52,333 nt of DNA from Proteus faecis (GCF_003144395.1 NZ_PENZ01000011.1:1-52333); one strand, 5' to 3'; numbered from the stretch's first letter, positions 32,630-43,445 are shown. Made by a program: numbers and translations. Notes: generated by a model from the letters alone, not told the origin.

Positions 32630-33364
32630 TTAGATCATGTACATGCCACCATTGACATGCAATGTTTCACCCGTGATATAGCTCGCTTCATCAGAAGCTA
32701 AGAAAGCTACAGCACTGGCAATCTCTTTGGCATCACCTAAACGGTTAGCAGGGACTTGAGATAAAATACCTGCTCTTTGGTCGTCTGTTAATGCTCTAGT
32801 CATATCAGTTTCAATAAAACCTGGAGCAACAACATTCACCGTAATGCCACGGGAAGCAACTTCGCGTGCTAATGATTTACTAAAACCAATCACACCCGCT
32901 TTTGCCGCCGCGTAGTTTGCCTGTCCTGCGTTACCCATGGTTCCAACAACAGAACCAATGGTAATTATACGACCATGACGTTTTTTCATCATAGCACGCA
33001 TAACTGCTTTAGACAGACGGAAGACTGATGAAAGATTAGTGTCAATGATATCTTGCCATTCATCATCTTTCATGCGCATCAACAGGTTATCACGAGTAAT
33101 ACCTGCATTATTGACCAAAATATCAATTTCGCCAAATTCAGCACGCACATCTGCTAAAAATTTTTCGATAGAGTCGTTTTCTGTGACGTTTAACACAAAA
33201 CCCTTACCCTTACCGTCTAAATATTCGCTAATAGCTTGTGCACCGTTTTCACTCGTTGCTGTACCAATTACTGTTGCACCGCGTGCAACTAAATCTTCTG
33301 CAATCGCACGGCCAATACCACGGCTTGCACCAGTAACTAGCGCTATTTTTCCGTCAAATCCCAT
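32630..33364 (-). CDS. fabG: 3-oxoacyl-ACP reductase FabG
   Basis: NADPH-dependent reductase for the first reduction of fatty-acid elongation. The 244-aa short-chain dehydrogenase has the nucleotide motif TGASRGIG (11-18), NNAG (85-88) and the catalytic Ser138, Tyr151, Lys155 (NYAAAK). The length equals E. coli FabG. It is 8 nt from the fabD stop, in the plsX-fabHDG operon. Confidence 0.99.
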   Translation of the reverse strand: MGFDGKIALVTGASRGIGRAIAEDLVARGATVIGTATSENGAQAISEYLDGKGKGFVLNVTENDSIEKFLADVRAEFGEIDILVNNAGITRDNLLMRMKDDEWQDIIDTNLSSVFRLSKAVMRAMMKKRHGRIITIGSVVGTMGNAGQANYAAAKAGVIGFSKSLAREVASRGITVNVVAPGFIETDMTRALTDDQRAGILSQVPANRLGDAKEIASAVAFLASDEASYITGETLHVNGGMYMI

Positions 33365-33372
33365 GAGATCCC

Positions 33373-34305
33373 TCAGTCATTTCCTAATGCAACATCTAAT
33401 GATGCAATATCATTAACTGCTGCTGCGTTCATTTCTTTAGAAATACGTTTAGTTAAGCCAGTTAATACTTTTCCTGGCCCGATTTCTAACAGTTGTGTAA
33501 TACCTTTTTCGGCAATAAGTTCAACCGTTTCGGTCCAGCGAACTGGATTATAAAGCTGGCGAACTAACGCATCACGGATTGCATTTGCATCAGTTTGCGC
33601 TATCACATCAACGTTATTAACAACCTGAATTTTAGGTTGTTTAAATTCGATTTCTTGTAATGCAACCGCAAGCTTATCAGCGGCAGGTTTCATTAAAGCA
33701 CAGTGTGAAGGCACACTTACTGCTAATGGTAAAGCTCGTTTAGCACCAGCTTCTTTACATAACACACCAGCACGTTCTACGGCTTCTTTGTTACCCGCAA
33801 TAACGACTTGCCCTGGTGAATTAAAGTTTACAGGCGAGACAACTTGTCCTTGCGCTGCTTCTTCACAAGCTTTTGCAATAGCGTCATTATCTAAACCGAT
33901 AATCGCATACATTGCACCAGTACCTGCTGGCACGGCTTCTTGCATCAATTGACCACGTAATTCTACTAATTTAATTGCAGCAGCGAAATCAATAACGCCC
34001 GCACACACTAAAGCAGAATACTCGCCAAGACTATGACCTGCCATCATTTGTGGCATTTTGCCTTGTTTTTCTTGCCATACACGCCAGATAGCGACAGAAG
34101 CAGCTAATAATGCTGGCTGTGTTTTCCATGTTTTGTTTAACTCTTCTTCTGGACCATTTTGAACTAAGTCCCAAAGAGAGTAACCCAATACATCAGATGC
34201 TTGAGCGAATGTTTCAGTCACAATTGGATATTGCTCTGCAAGTTCTGCAAGCATTCCAATAGATTGTGATCCCTGTCCGGGAAAAACCATTGCAAAATCA
34301 GTCAT
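33373..34305 (-). CDS. fabD: Malonyl-CoA:ACP transacylase FabD
   Basis: Transfers malonyl from CoA to ACP. The 310-aa protein has FPGQGSQ near the N terminus and the active-site Ser92 in GHSLGEYSALV. The partner His lies in VPSHCALMKPA, and GPGKVLTGL near the C terminus. ATG 34305 (MTDFAMVFPG) was chosen by homology; the open frame continues upstream into fabH. The gap to fabH is 19 nt. Confidence 0.98.
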   Translation of the reverse strand: MTDFAMVFPGQGSQSIGMLAELAEQYPIVTETFAQASDVLGYSLWDLVQNGPEEELNKTWKTQPALLAASVAIWRVWQEKQGKMPQMMAGHSLGEYSALVCAGVIDFAAAIKLVELRGQLMQEAVPAGTGAMYAIIGLDNDAIAKACEEAAQGQVVSPVNFNSPGQVVIAGNKEAVERAGVLCKEAGAKRALPLAVSVPSHCALMKPAADKLAVALQEIEFKQPKIQVVNNVDVIAQTDANAIRDALVRQLYNPVRWTETVELIAEKGITQLLEIGPGKVLTGLTKRISKEMNAAAVNDIASLDVALGND

Positions 34306-34324
34306 GTTTATTTTCCTGATAATA

Positions 34325-35278
34325 TTAAAAACGGATAAGTGCAGAACCCCAAGTAAAACCGCCGCCAAACGCTTCCAGTAAGATTAACTGACCACGTTTA
34401 ATGCGATTATCTCTTACAGCTTCATCTAATGCTGTTGGGACTGATGCTGCTGACGTATTGCCGTGGCGATCTAATGTCACCACTACTTTATCCATTGTCA
34501 TATCCAGCTTTTTCGCTGTCGCTGAAATAATTCTTAAATTTGCCTGATGAGGCACAAGCCAGTCCAGTTCAGATTTATCAATTTTGTTAGCTTCAAGAGT
34601 CTCATCCACAATGTGGGCAAGCTCACGAACTGCGACTTTAAAGACTTCATTTCCTGCCATAGTAACGTAAGCAGATAAATCGTCATTTTCTCTACTCTGA
34701 TAAGGTAATGCTAAGAGATCACCAAAACGTCCATCAGAATGTAAATGGGTAGAGATAATACCTTCTTCTTCTGATGCGCCAACAACCACAGCACCTGCCG
34801 CATCACCAAACAGAATAATTGTGCCACGATCTTCTGGATCTAAAGCGTGAGATAATCTGTCAGCACCAATAACCAACGCTTTTTTAACAGAACCCGCTTT
34901 AATAAATTGATCCGCAATACTTAATGCATAAACAAAACCTGAACATGCTGCCGCAACATCAAAAGCAATACAGTCATTAATACCTAATGCATTTTGAATT
35001 TGGCAAGCCGCACTTGGAAATGCATGTGAGCCAGATGTAGTTGCAACGATAATCAACCCAATATCTTGTTTATCAATACCTGACATTTCTAGTGCTTTTT
35101 TGCCAGCACCTGCCCCCATTACGGCAACCGTTTCTTCTTCCGTTGCAATTCGACGTTCATGAATACCCGTTCTGGTAACAATCCACTCGTCAGATGTTTC
35201 AACCATTTTTTCTAAATCGGCATTAGTTCGCACTTGTACAGGCAAGTAACTACCAGTACCTAAGATTTTTGTATACAT
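34325..35278 (-). CDS. fabH: 3-oxoacyl-ACP synthase III FabH
   Basis: Initiates fatty-acid synthesis by condensing acetyl-CoA with malonyl-ACP. The 317-aa protein equals E. coli FabH in length. It has Cys112 in [11 protein letters not shown], His in [11 protein letters not shown] and Asn in [13 protein letters not shown] 35278 begins [13 protein letters not shown]; the frame extends upstream into plsX but without homology. It lies 4 nt beyond plsX. Confidence 0.98.
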   Translation of the reverse strand: MYTKILGTGSYLPVQVRTNADLEKMVETSDEWIVTRTGIHERRIATEEETVAVMGAGAGKKALEMSGIDKQDIGLIIVATTSGSHAFPSAACQIQNALGINDCIAFDVAAACSGFVYALSIADQFIKAGSVKKALVIGADRLSHALDPEDRGTIILFGDAAGAVVVGASEEEGIISTHLHSDGRFGDLLALPYQSRENDDLSAYVTMAGNEVFKVAVRELAHIVDETLEANKIDKSELDWLVPHQANLRIISATAKKLDMTMDKVVVTLDRHGNTSAASVPTALDEAVRDNRIKRGQLILLEAFGGGFTWGSALIRF

Positions 35279-35282
35279 TCTA

Positions 35283-36320
35283 TCAATCGCTCTTGGGTAA
35301 TACTGTTGCCAGTCGTGAAGCAATTCGCTCTGGAATTTTTCGCTCAACGGCATGAACAGCCTGTTCTATTGCTGCTGTAAACGCGCTTTCATTTGCGCCA
35401 CCATGGCTTTTAATGACGATACCGCGTAATCCTAACAGAGAAGCACCGTTATACTGGTCGGGGTTCATATGTCCAAAACGCTTAATTAGCCGTTTTTGCA
35501 ACCACTTCTTCAATATTTTCATCCACCACGGCGTTTTTTTATTTTCGGTAGTAGAAGATTTAATCAATGAAAGAAAAACTCTGATAACCCCTTCCATCGT
35601 TTTAAGAGAGACATTACCTGCGAAGCCGTCACACACCAATACATCAGTTTTGCCTGTCAGTAATTCATTACCTTCAACATAACCAATATAATTAATATTC
35701 GGCGTCGATTTTAATACCGTAGCAGCTTCGCGGATATTATCTAATCCCTTACTCTCTTCTTCACCAATATTTAAAAGCGCCACTTTCGGTGAATCAATCC
35801 CTGCTATCTCTTCGGCCATAACTGCGCCCATTACCGCAAACTGCACTAGCATTTTGCTATCACAATTTACGTTAGCGCCTAAATCCAGAACAACCGTCTT
35901 GCCTTTTTTCTGGTTGGGTAATACCGAAACCAGTGCAGGACGTTCAATTCCATCGATAGCATTAAGTCGAAGTTTTGCTAATCCCATCAATACGCCAGTA
36001 TTCCCTGCACTGACACAAGCCTGTGCTTCCCCTGTTTTCACCAGATCAAGTGCCACTCGCATTGATGTACCTTTACTTGCTCTGATAGCTTGTGAAGGTT
36101 TGGCATCATTGGCGACAATATGTTCTGCGGGTATAACGTGTAAACGGGTGATTAGCTCGGCATTTTGATTTGCAAGCAGAGGAGTAATAGAGTCTGGTTG
36201 ACCTACCAGCAATATTTTTAAATGAGGATTAGATGCCAGCGCCCGCAAACAAGCAGGCACTGTGATGCGAGGACCGAAGTCCCCGCCCATCGCATCTAAC
36301 GCTATGGTTAGATTTGTCAA
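35283..36320 (-). CDS. plsX: Phosphate acyltransferase PlsX
   Basis: Makes acyl-phosphate from acyl-ACP and so links fatty-acid synthesis to glycerophospholipid synthesis with PlsY. The 345-aa protein begins [13 protein letters not shown], the family signature. It contains [22 protein letters not shown] and [10 protein letters not shown] basic region near residues 250-275 ([20 protein letters not shown]) may associate with the membrane. It lies 24 nt after rpmF. Confidence 0.97.
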   Translation of the reverse strand: MTNLTIALDAMGGDFGPRITVPACLRALASNPHLKILLVGQPDSITPLLANQNAELITRLHVIPAEHIVANDAKPSQAIRASKGTSMRVALDLVKTGEAQACVSAGNTGVLMGLAKLRLNAIDGIERPALVSVLPNQKKGKTVVLDLGANVNCDSKMLVQFAVMGAVMAEEIAGIDSPKVALLNIGEEESKGLDNIREAATVLKSTPNINYIGYVEGNELLTGKTDVLVCDGFAGNVSLKTMEGVIRVFLSLIKSSTTENKKTPWWMKILKKWLQKRLIKRFGHMNPDQYNGASLLGLRGIVIKSHGGANESAFTAAIEQAVHAVERKIPERIASRLATVLPKSD

Positions 36321-36344
36321 GGTATCAACGAGCTATAAAGCTAA

Positions 36345-36515
36345 TTACTTGTTGATAACCTTGCGGCCACGGTAGTAACCGTCAGCAGTTACATGGTGAC
36401 GCAGGTGAGTTTCACCAGAAGTTTTGTCAACAGAAACCTGAGTTACTGTCAGTGCGTCATGAGAGCGACGCATACCACGTTTAGAACGAGTTGGTTTGTT
36501 TTGTTGTACGGCCAT
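36345..36515 (-). CDS. rpmF: 50S ribosomal protein L32 (bL32)
   Basis: Small basic protein of the large ribosomal subunit. The 56-codon frame reads [20 protein letters not shown] at its N terminus and ends [11 protein letters not shown], nearly identical to E. coli L32 (57 aa). It has no zinc-binding cysteines, the usual enterobacterial form. It follows yceD after 5 nt and precedes plsX, the conserved yceD-rpmF-plsX-fab operon that couples ribosome and lipid synthesis. Confidence 0.98.
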   Translation of the reverse strand: MAVQQNKPTRSKRGMRRSHDALTVTQVSVDKTSGETHLRHHVTADGYYRGRKVINK

Positions 36516-36520
36516 TGACC

Positions 36521-37054
36521 TTACTCCTTAGTACTTTTCTTTAAACTGGCTAATACGGCAAATGGATTTGGTTTCTCTGATAATTCTTCAGGGAGTTCAC
36601 CAAACACCATATCCGCGTCGGACACTTCACAGTGTTCAAAATCATGTACCGGAACTACTGGCAAGTTGAGGATTATTTCATCTTCAATCATCGCTAGTAA
36701 ATCTATTTCACCAAATTCGTTTACATCGACTGGTTCATATTCTTCCGGTAATGCCTCGGCCCGTTCATCACTGACAACAGGGCTAAAACAATATGTTGCG
36801 TGAACATGATACGGAAAATGGCCACCACAACGTTGACATTCTAAAGTCACATCCACATCGGAATGTCCTTTAATCACGGCAAGACGTTGATGGTCAATAT
36901 CAAATGATAAAACCACATCAATATCACTGTCCACACTGACCACCGATTCAGCTAAGCGGCTTACTTGCTCTGGAGAATAATGACCGTCATAGTCTAAATT
37001 CTTTTGAGCTGCTCGCAGCGCATCAATGGTCAGGGGTAATTTTACCTTTTGCAT
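36521..37054 (-). CDS. yceD: YceD (DUF177), 23S rRNA accumulation protein
   Basis: A 177-aa DUF177 protein, conserved in bacteria and plastids, linked to 23S rRNA accumulation. It contains a CQRCGGHF pair of cysteines near residue 93 and an acidic middle section with [48 protein letters not shown] forms the typical C terminus. It is the first gene of the yceD-rpmF-plsX-fab unit and is divergent from yceF. Confidence 0.95.
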   Translation of the reverse strand: MQKVKLPLTIDALRAAQKNLDYDGHYSPEQVSRLAESVVSVDSDIDVVLSFDIDHQRLAVIKGHSDVDVTLECQRCGGHFPYHVHATYCFSPVVSDERAEALPEEYEPVDVNEFGEIDLLAMIEDEIILNLPVVPVHDFEHCEVSDADMVFGELPEELSEKPNPFAVLASLKKSTKE

Positions 37055-37063
37055 AAGGCGCGC

Positions 37064-37092
37064 ATATTATCTTTGTAATGGAATATAGTCAA
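37064..37092 (-). promoter_or_regulatory. Predicted promoter of the yceD-rpmF-plsX-fab operon
   Basis: On the minus strand TTGACT (37087-37092) is followed after a 17-bp spacer by TAATAT (37064-37069). The -35 matches at 5 of 6 positions and the -10 at 4 of 6, directly before yceD, with transcription starting close to the start codon. Confidence 0.55.
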
Positions 37093-37195
37093 AGAAAAAG
37101 GCGGGTTATCTACACCTTTCCACCAAAATTCGCTTTATCAGCGGCGCATAGTTTAGAATGTCAGGCATCATTTTGCTACGGATTTTAAAAAAAAT

Positions 37196-37795
37196 ATGTT
37201 GCCACTCGTTCTTGCGTCTACTTCACCCTTTCGAGCTCAGTTGCTGAAAAAGCTTGGGATGCCCTTTATACAGGCATCTCCAGAGATTGACGAAACCCCA
37301 ATGCCCACAGAGTGCGCTCAAGATCTTGTCAGTCGCTTATCCTATGAAAAAGCTAGCGCTTTACAAGCAAAATTTCCACAACACCTTATAATTGGTTCTG
37401 ATCAAGTTTGTGTGCTGAATGAAAAGATCACGGGAAAACCCCATAATTTTGATAATGCCTTTGCACAACTAAAGCAAGCTTCAGGACAGTGTATCTCGTT
37501 CTACACAGGATTAACTGTATATAATAGCTTAACTTTAGAACATCAAACGCATTGTGAATTATTTCAAGTTTATTTTCGCCATTTAACTGACGAAGAAATT
37601 ATTAGCTATTTAAATAAAGAAATGCCTTTCAATTGTGCTGGAAGTTTTAAATCTGAAGGGCTAGGTATTACTCTATTTGATAAGTTTGTCGGTGATGATC
37701 CAAATTCTTTAATTGGTTTACCACTTATCCGATTGAATAAAATGTTACTCTCACAAAGAATAAACCCATTATTTTTCTCTGATGATCAAAAATAA
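37196..37795 (+). CDS. yceF: Maf-like pyrophosphatase YceF (7-methyl-GTP type)
   Basis: Nucleotide pyrophosphatase of the Maf family; E. coli YceF hydrolyses 7-methyl-GTP, probably removing modified nucleotides from RNA turnover. The 199-aa protein has LASTSPFRAQLL, then DETP, RLSYEKA, IIGSDQVC, ITGKP and FKSEGLGITLF, all typical of the family. It has no strong Shine-Dalgarno; the ATG at 37196 aligns to the family start. Divergent from yceD, 141 nt apart. Confidence 0.95.
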   Translation: MLPLVLASTSPFRAQLLKKLGMPFIQASPEIDETPMPTECAQDLVSRLSYEKASALQAKFPQHLIIGSDQVCVLNEKITGKPHNFDNAFAQLKQASGQCISFYTGLTVYNSLTLEHQTHCELFQVYFRHLTDEEIISYLNKEMPFNCAGSFKSEGLGITLFDKFVGDDPNSLIGLPLIRLNKMLLSQRINPLFFSDDQK

Positions 37796-37841
37796 ACCTG
37801 ATCATCTTCATTTTTAATCTTATGTAGCGATAAAGCGTATT

Positions 37842-38243
37842 ATGAATAAATTAGCATCAGTCTTAACAGCTTTAGTGGTGGCAATAGCATTAGTGGGTTG
37901 TTCTGATGAAAAAGACACTGAAATTTCAACAACAAAAACAACTAACACTACAAATACTATCCAAGACAGTGTGACTTCAGACAAAAAAGATGACAACGCA
38001 TCCTTATTTAAAAAGAATTTTGTCAGTAGCTGCATCTTAGGTTCTGGTATTACTGATGATGCGCTAATTGCTCAAATTGCCGAAGTGTGTGAATGCACTT
38101 ACGACGGTATTATTAAAAATTATGGAATTACAGAATTTATCCGTGTAGATATGGAAATGCGTAAAAACGGTTCAACCTCAATGCCTAAAGAGTGGAACAT
38201 TGATAAAATTGTTGAGCAATGTATGACAAAAGTGGAAAGTTAA
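37842..38243 (+). CDS. Small uncharacterised lipoprotein with four-cysteine domain
   Basis: I do not recognise this 133-aa protein. It has a signal peptide and a lipobox LVGC (Cys20) followed by Ser, which favours outer-membrane sorting. A Thr/Asn-rich linker (about 26-48) follows. The folded part (about 55-133) has Cys64, Cys83, Cys85 and Cys127, a C-x18-C-x-C-x41-C pattern that could form two disulfides or hold a metal. It lies between yceF and rluC, where E. coli has no lipoprotein. It is probably transcribed with yceF (46 nt gap) and ends with a hairpin. Confidence 0.8.
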   Translation: MNKLASVLTALVVAIALVGCSDEKDTEISTTKTTNTTNTIQDSVTSDKKDDNASLFKKNFVSSCILGSGITDDALIAQIAEVCECTYDGIIKNYGITEFIRVDMEMRKNGSTSMPKEWNIDKIVEQCMTKVES

Positions 38244-38281
38244 CTCTTATTTCTATTCATTTTTTAGTAAGTTAAGAAAAG

Positions 38282-38309
38282 CAATACGCCCAGAAAACTG
38301 GGCGCATTG
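38282..38309. terminator. Hairpin between lipoprotein gene and rluC
   Basis: Arms CGCCCAG / CTGGGCG with an AAAA loop extend outward to CAAT/ATTG with one mismatch, giving 11 paired bases between convergent genes. There is a leftward U-rich tail; for rightward transcripts the T run comes later (38319), so the effect there is uncertain. Confidence 0.6.
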
Positions 38310-38346
38310 GGTATCCGGATTTTTTGTAAAAATAAAAATTTTAGAC

Positions 38347-39300
38347 TTAAGATTTTTGACTACGTAATACTTGCAAACAATGGCGTAACTGATTATCCAT
38401 CGGTGCTTCAATACGCATCTGTTCACCTGTTGAAGGATGCGTAAATGTCAAAGAACTTGCATGTAAAAATAGACGATTAAGTTTTGTTCCTGCCAGTTGT
38501 GAATCAAAATCACGATCACCATAACGATCATCAAATGCAATAGGATGACCTGCATGTAATGTATGCACACGAATTTGGTGAGTTCTGCCTGTTACAGGAC
38601 TTGCTTTCACAAGTGTGGCAAATTCAAAACGCTCTTCAACCTTAAAACGTGTCTCTGAAGGTTTTCCTTCATTGCTCACTTTAACCACTCGCTCACCACT
38701 TTGAAGAATATTTTTCAATAACGGAGCCTGAACAACTTTAGTGTGAGATTGCCATTGGCCACGAACTAAGGCTAAATAATCTTTTTGCATCTGTTTTAAG
38801 CGTAATTGCTCATGCAAAGCACGCAATGCTGAACGTTTTTTTGCAATTAACAACACACCTGATGTATCTCTATCAAGACGATGTACAAGCTCTAAAAAAC
38901 GGGCTTCTGGACGCAATGCTCGTAAGCCTTCAATCACACCAAAACTTAACCCACTACCCCCATGTACAGCCGTACCAGACGGCTTATTAATAAGCATTAA
39001 GTGGTCATCTTCATATAGAATACAATTTGCCAACGCTGAGACTTTATCAAGTTTTGGTGATACAGCGATTTCTTCTTTTTCCGATACTCGCACAGGAGGA
39101 ATACGGATACTATCACCCGCATTGAGTTTGTATTCAGGTTTAATTCGCCCTTTGTTAACTCTAACTTCCCCTTTACGGATAATTCGGTAAATCATACTTT
39201 TTGGTACACCTTTTAAGCGTGCCAGTAAAAAATTGTCGATACGCTGGCCTGCTTCATCGCCATCAATGGTGACGAACTGAACTTGATTAAATGATTTCAT
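38347..39300 (-). CDS. rluC: 23S rRNA pseudouridine(955/2504/2580) synthase RluC
   Basis: Converts three uridines in 23S rRNA (955, 2504, 2580 in E. coli) to pseudouridine. The 317-aa protein has an N-terminal S4 RNA-binding domain (GQRIDNFLLARLKGVPKSMIYR) and the RluA-type catalytic motif HRLDRDTSGVLL with the nucleophile Asp. GRTHQIRVH follows. It is divergent from rne, sharing the intergenic region, as in E. coli. Confidence 0.97.
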   Translation of the reverse strand: MKSFNQVQFVTIDGDEAGQRIDNFLLARLKGVPKSMIYRIIRKGEVRVNKGRIKPEYKLNAGDSIRIPPVRVSEKEEIAVSPKLDKVSALANCILYEDDHLMLINKPSGTAVHGGSGLSFGVIEGLRALRPEARFLELVHRLDRDTSGVLLIAKKRSALRALHEQLRLKQMQKDYLALVRGQWQSHTKVVQAPLLKNILQSGERVVKVSNEGKPSETRFKVEERFEFATLVKASPVTGRTHQIRVHTLHAGHPIAFDDRYGDRDFDSQLAGTKLNRLFLHASSLTFTHPSTGEQMRIEAPMDNQLRHCLQVLRSQKS

Positions 39301-39831
39301 AGTGGCGATTCTTTGGCTCTCTTAAAATAAAAATAACAAACTACTTTGTGGTGTACAAAATAACATCAAATCTGTCGTCTATTTTAACCTGAATAATGGG
39401 AAAAAGACGAAACATTAGCTAATCTCTCATATTTATACAGAAAAAGTCACCAAAGCAGAAAAGTCATCTTGCTATAACCCTAACACCAATGGAATAATGC
39501 AGACTCTCCTGATTATGTTTATCAGGTATATTTATGAAAATTTTGTTTGTTTGATTTTCAAAATGCAGCAATGGCGTAAGACATAGTCGAAAATCAAACA
39601 ATTTAGTATGCCATAAATACATCGCTTATTGAGTTGAAACATCGTTTTCAATTAAACAGTGCTGAATTTTTGAACTAAAAATCAGACTCACCGACATATT
39701 GCATCTCTATACAATCGACAACCGTGAGGTTGACGCATTTGTAAAAGACACGAGGTCATCGGTTATCAATAGTGTAATTACGTATGTTAGTGGCACATTA
39801 TAAAACGTGAAAATAACGAGTAAGTCACAAT
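39301..39831 (+). promoter_or_regulatory. rne 5' leader and rluC/rne intergenic region
   Basis: A 531-nt gap precedes rne. It contains a stem of 11 perfect base pairs, GTTTGATTTTC (39549-39559) with GAAAATCAAAC (39589-39599), around a 29-nt loop. A smaller hairpin CAACC-GTGA-GGTTG lies at 39719-39732. E. coli rne has a 361-nt leader whose hairpins are bound by RNase E for autoregulation. The length and the stem suggest the same control, although I cannot align the sequences. No ORF is seen. Confidence 0.6.
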
Positions 39832-42800
39832 ATGAAAAGAATGTTAATTAACGCAACTCAGCAGGAAGAGTTGCGTGTTGCCCTTGTCGATGGGCAACGT
39901 TTGTACGATCTGGATATCGAAAGCCCCGGTCATGAACAGAAAAAAGCGAATATCTATAAAGGTAAAATTACTAGAATTGAACCCAGCCTAGAAGCCGCTT
40001 TTGTTGATTATGGTGCGGAACGCCACGGTTTCCTTCCTATCAAAGAAATAGCCCGCGAATACTTTCCTAGTAATTATCACTCTCATGGTCGTCCTAACAT
40101 CAAAGATGTCTTAAAAGAAGGCCAAGAAGTTATTGTTCAAGTTGATAAAGAGGAGCGTGGTAATAAAGGTGCAGCATTAACCACTTTTATCAGCCTTGCA
40201 GGAAGTTATTTGGTCTTAATGCCAAATAATCCTCGTGCAGGTGGTATTTCTCGCCGTATTGAAGGTGAAGACCGTACTGAACTCAAAGAAGCTTTATCAA
40301 GCCTTGAAATCCCTGATGGTATGGGTCTGATTGTACGTACAGCTGGTGTTGGCAAATCTGCCGAAGCGCTACAACAAGACTTAAGTTATCGTCTAAGACA
40401 CTGGGATGCTATTAAGAAAGCAGCTGAGAATCGCCCTGCTCCATTCTTAATCCATCAGGAAAGTAATGTAATTGTTCGCGCATTCCGCGACTATTTACGT
40501 CCTGATATTGGTGAGATTTTAATTGATAACGCAAAAGTCGTTGAAATGGCTCGTAGCCATATTGAAGCGATTGGTCGTGGTGATTTTGCTAGCAAAATTC
40601 GCCATTACACTGGTGCAGTACCTCTATTCAGCCATTATCAAATTGAATCACAGATTGAATCTGCATTTCAGCGTGAAGTTCGCCTTCCTTCTGGCGGTGC
40701 TTTAGTTATTGATACAACTGAAGCATTAACGGCGATTGATATCAACTCCTCACGCTCAACTCGTGGTGGTGATATTGAAGAAACTGCATTTAATACTAAC
40801 TTAGAAGCAGCTGACGAAATTGCACGCCAATTACGTTTACGCGACTTGGGTGGTTTAATTGTTATCGACTTTATCGACATGACACCTGTACGCCATCAAC
40901 GTGAAGTTGAAAACAGAATGCGTGAAGCGGTTCGCCAAGATCGTGCTCGCATTCAAATTGGACGTATCTCGCGCTTTGGCTTATTAGAGATGTCTCGCCA
41001 ACGTTTAAGCCCTTCATTAGGTGAATCTAGCCATCACGTTTGTCCACGTTGCTTAGGCACCGGCACTATTCGTGATAACGAATCACTGTCACTTTCTGTG
41101 TTACGTCTTATCGAAGAAGAAGCACTTAAAGAAAATACACATGAAGTACATGCGATTGTGCCTGTTCAAATCGCATCTTATTTGCTTAACGAAAAACGAA
41201 AAGCTGTAACTGATATTGAATTACGTCAATCTAATGTCAAAGTGGTTATTGTTCCTAATGACCAAATGCAAACGCCTCATTTCTCTGTTATTCGTGTGCG
41301 TAAGGGTGAAGAAATTACCTCTCTAAGCTACAACTTAGCGCAATTCCATGAAAGTCAGCTAAATGAAGCTGAGGACGATGTTGTTACAGAGCGTAAAACC
41401 CCAGAACAACCCGCTATTTCAGCCTTTGGATTGCAAGAAGAAGAGACGATTGAAGCAACAAAAAGCAAAAAAGCACCTCAGCCCCAAGCTAAACCAGTTA
41501 AAACAGAACAAGCTCAAGGTACAGGTTTCTTTAGCTCTATTGCCAAATTCTTCTCTAACTTATTTAGTAGCGAACCAGAGCCTGTAGTAACACAAGAGAA
41601 ACCGCAGGAAAATAAGAAAGAGAATAACGAAAATCGTCGTGAACGTCGTAATAACAATAATCGACGTAACAACAATAATCGCCGTGACCGTGATAACGAT
41701 CGTAATCGTGATAACGCAAATAGCGAAGACAATCGCAAAAATCGCAATCAAAAACCACAAACAACGCCAACAACTGAAGTTAGCAGTGAACAAGAGATTG
41801 CAGAACGCGAAGCTCGTCGTCAGCAACGTCGTGAACAGCGTGCTGAACAACGTCGCCGTCAAGAAGAAAAACGTCAACAACAAGAAGCGGCTAAAGCTCA
41901 AGCTGCCCTTGCTGAAAATGACAGCGTTGCAAAAGACAGTGCTAATGAGAAGAAAGAAGAACCTCGTCGCCCTGTTATGCAACGCCGTAATCGTCGTCAA
42001 TTAACACAATCTGTACGTGTGACTGACAATGATAATGCATCAACAGTTGTACCAACTGCGACCGAAAAAGCAGTTTCTGAACCACCAGTTGCAACAACAC
42101 AAACTAAAGTTGCACCAACTGAAAAATCAGCACCTAAAGCAGCCACTGTTGCAAAAGTTGAAACTAATGAAGTTCAAGCTGTAAAAGCATTACCTGATGC
42201 AACTAAATCACAAGATGACAATAAGAACGAAGATAATAACGGGCAAGATAATGTTATGCCTCGCCGTTCTCGTCGCTCACCTCGTCATTTACGTGTAAGT
42301 GGTCAACGTCGTCGTCGCTATCGTGATGAACGAACTTTAACAGTATCACCAATGCCTCTGGCAATGGCGGTCGCTTCTCCTGAACTTGCTTCAGGTAAAG
42401 TCTTCATTCACTACCCAATTACACCGGTAAGTGATGCGCCATTTATTGAAAATAATGTTGAAAACAACAATGATGTTTCTGTTGGAAACCACATTATTAC
42501 TCATAAAGATCCACAAATGGTAGCTATCACACCAGCGGTTTCAGAAGCCATTGCTACTGATATAGCACAGGCAGGATCTACTGAATCAACTTATTCTGTC
42601 ACAGTGAGTACTGAATCAACCACAGAGGCTGTTGCTGAAATTATTGCGGTAGAACCTCAGGCTGTGCCTGCTGAAACAAACAACAGCATTGAAAACAATG
42701 TTATCAGTGATGTAATTAATGAAGTAAATGCAGAAGAGCACGTTACTCGTAAAGAGAATATTTCAGCGGTATTAAATACCACTGAAGCTTATATGCATGA

Positions 42801-43272
42801 AGCTTCACAACAAGCAGAAACTAACATTGAGTCAGAAGAAGTTGTACAAGATACGCTTGCAACAGTAGAGAATAAAATATCAACACCTGAACCTCAACCT
42901 GTTGAAGCTGTAATAACAACTGAAGAAACAATTGAACCACACAAAGAAGTTGCTGTTGAAACTGTTGCTGATCCTATCGTTGAAAGTCAAGCAGAAGAAA
43001 ACGCAATCCCTGCTGTGGAAATTGAAGCGGTAACTGAAAGCAAACCAACTGAAGTCGTTATTCGTCAAGAGCCTGTTGCAATTGCACGCCAACTGCATGC
43101 AAGCTCGCCAATGACAAAAGCACCTGCTTCTGATGAAGCGCCTGTGGCAATTGAAATCAAAGCATGGGAAGCACGTCCAGCTTTTGATAAGAAAGGCCGA
43201 ACTGGTGCAGGTGGACATTGTTCTACTAATCACGCTTCTTCAAAAATGACTAAAGCTGAAAGTCAAAACTGA
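39832..43272 (+). CDS. rne: Ribonuclease E, degradosome scaffold
   Basis: Essential endonuclease for mRNA decay and RNA processing. The catalytic half (1-530) has an S1 domain, catalytic Asp303 (AIDINSS) and Asp346 (IVIDFID), and the zinc-link CPRCLGTG with Cys404 and Cys407, positions as in E. coli. The C-terminal half is disordered: an amphipathic membrane helix ([14 protein letters not shown], about 565-578), Arg/Asn-rich RNA-binding stretches, and [13 protein letters not shown] followed by the enolase site [19 protein letters not shown]. The end, [13 protein letters not shown], matches the PNPase site. It is 1146 aa against 1061 in E. coli; the extra length is in Glu/Val/Thr-rich repeats. 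Confidence 0.97.
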   Translation: MKRMLINATQQEELRVALVDGQRLYDLDIESPGHEQKKANIYKGKITRIEPSLEAAFVDYGAERHGFLPIKEIAREYFPSNYHSHGRPNIKDVLKEGQEVIVQVDKEERGNKGAALTTFISLAGSYLVLMPNNPRAGGISRRIEGEDRTELKEALSSLEIPDGMGLIVRTAGVGKSAEALQQDLSYRLRHWDAIKKAAENRPAPFLIHQESNVIVRAFRDYLRPDIGEILIDNAKVVEMARSHIEAIGRGDFASKIRHYTGAVPLFSHYQIESQIESAFQREVRLPSGGALVIDTTEALTAIDINSSRSTRGGDIEETAFNTNLEAADEIARQLRLRDLGGLIVIDFIDMTPVRHQREVENRMREAVRQDRARIQIGRISRFGLLEMSRQRLSPSLGESSHHVCPRCLGTGTIRDNESLSLSVLRLIEEEALKENTHEVHAIVPVQIASYLLNEKRKAVTDIELRQSNVKVVIVPNDQMQTPHFSVIRVRKGEEITSLSYNLAQFHESQLNEAEDDVVTERKTPEQPAISAFGLQEEETIEATKSKKAPQPQAKPVKTEQAQGTGFFSSIAKFFSNLFSSEPEPVVTQEKPQENKKENNENRRERRNNNNRRNNNNRRDRDNDRNRDNANSEDNRKNRNQKPQTTPTTEVSSEQEIAEREARRQQRREQRAEQRRRQEEKRQQQEAAKAQAALAENDSVAKDSANEKKEEPRRPVMQRRNRRQLTQSVRVTDNDNASTVVPTATEKAVSEPPVATTQTKVAPTEKSAPKAATVAKVETNEVQAVKALPDATKSQDDNKNEDNNGQDNVMPRRSRRSPRHLRVSGQRRRRYRDERTLTVSPMPLAMAVASPELASGKVFIHYPITPVSDAPFIENNVENNNDVSVGNHIITHKDPQMVAITPAVSEAIATDIAQAGSTESTYSVTVSTESTTEAVAEIIAVEPQAVPAETNNSIENNVISDVINEVNAEEHVTRKENISAVLNTTEAYMHEASQQAETNIESEEVVQDTLATVENKISTPEPQPVEAVITTEETIEPHKEVAVETVADPIVESQAEENAIPAVEIEAVTESKPTEVVIRQEPVAIARQLHASSPMTKAPASDEAPVAIEIKAWEARPAFDKKGRTGAGGHCSTNHASSKMTKAESQN

Positions 43273-43318
43273 TAATAAGGTATTATTAAGAATATCTTGA
43301 TAATACGACTAAACTGAG

Positions 43319-43346
43319 AACCCACTTTTTAGTGGGTTCTTTTTTT
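43319..43346 (+). terminator. Rho-independent terminator after rne
   Basis: An 8-bp stem AACCCACT / AGTGGGTT with a TTTT loop is followed by C and seven T. It lies 47 nt past the rne stop. Confidence 0.92.
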
Positions 43347-43386
43347 AGGTAGCTATTAGCAAATTAACTTAGTAATTAATAAAATA

Positions 43387-43420
43387 AAAAAAGCCCCTGA
43401 ACTTTCGATTCAGAGGCCTT
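43387..43420 (-). terminator. Rho-independent terminator after tmaR
   Basis: Arms AAGCCCCTGAA and TTCAGAGGCCTT with one mismatch surround a CTTTCGA loop. The leftward RNA ends in seven U. It lies about 26 nt past the tmaR stop, convergent to the rne terminator. Confidence 0.85.
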
Positions 43421-43445
43421 CAATTTCTTGTTTTTAGTAAAGTAA

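Noticed and set aside
34306-34368. Extended fabD start inside fabH
   Set aside because: The extra residues do not match FabD; homology and spacing select ATG 34305.
41560-42000. Long antisense frames opposite the C-terminal half of rne
   Set aside because: They arise from the biased Arg/Asn/Gln codons of the disordered RNase E tail; the predicted proteins are low-complexity Leu/Arg or Phe/Thr/Ile strings without a start signal.
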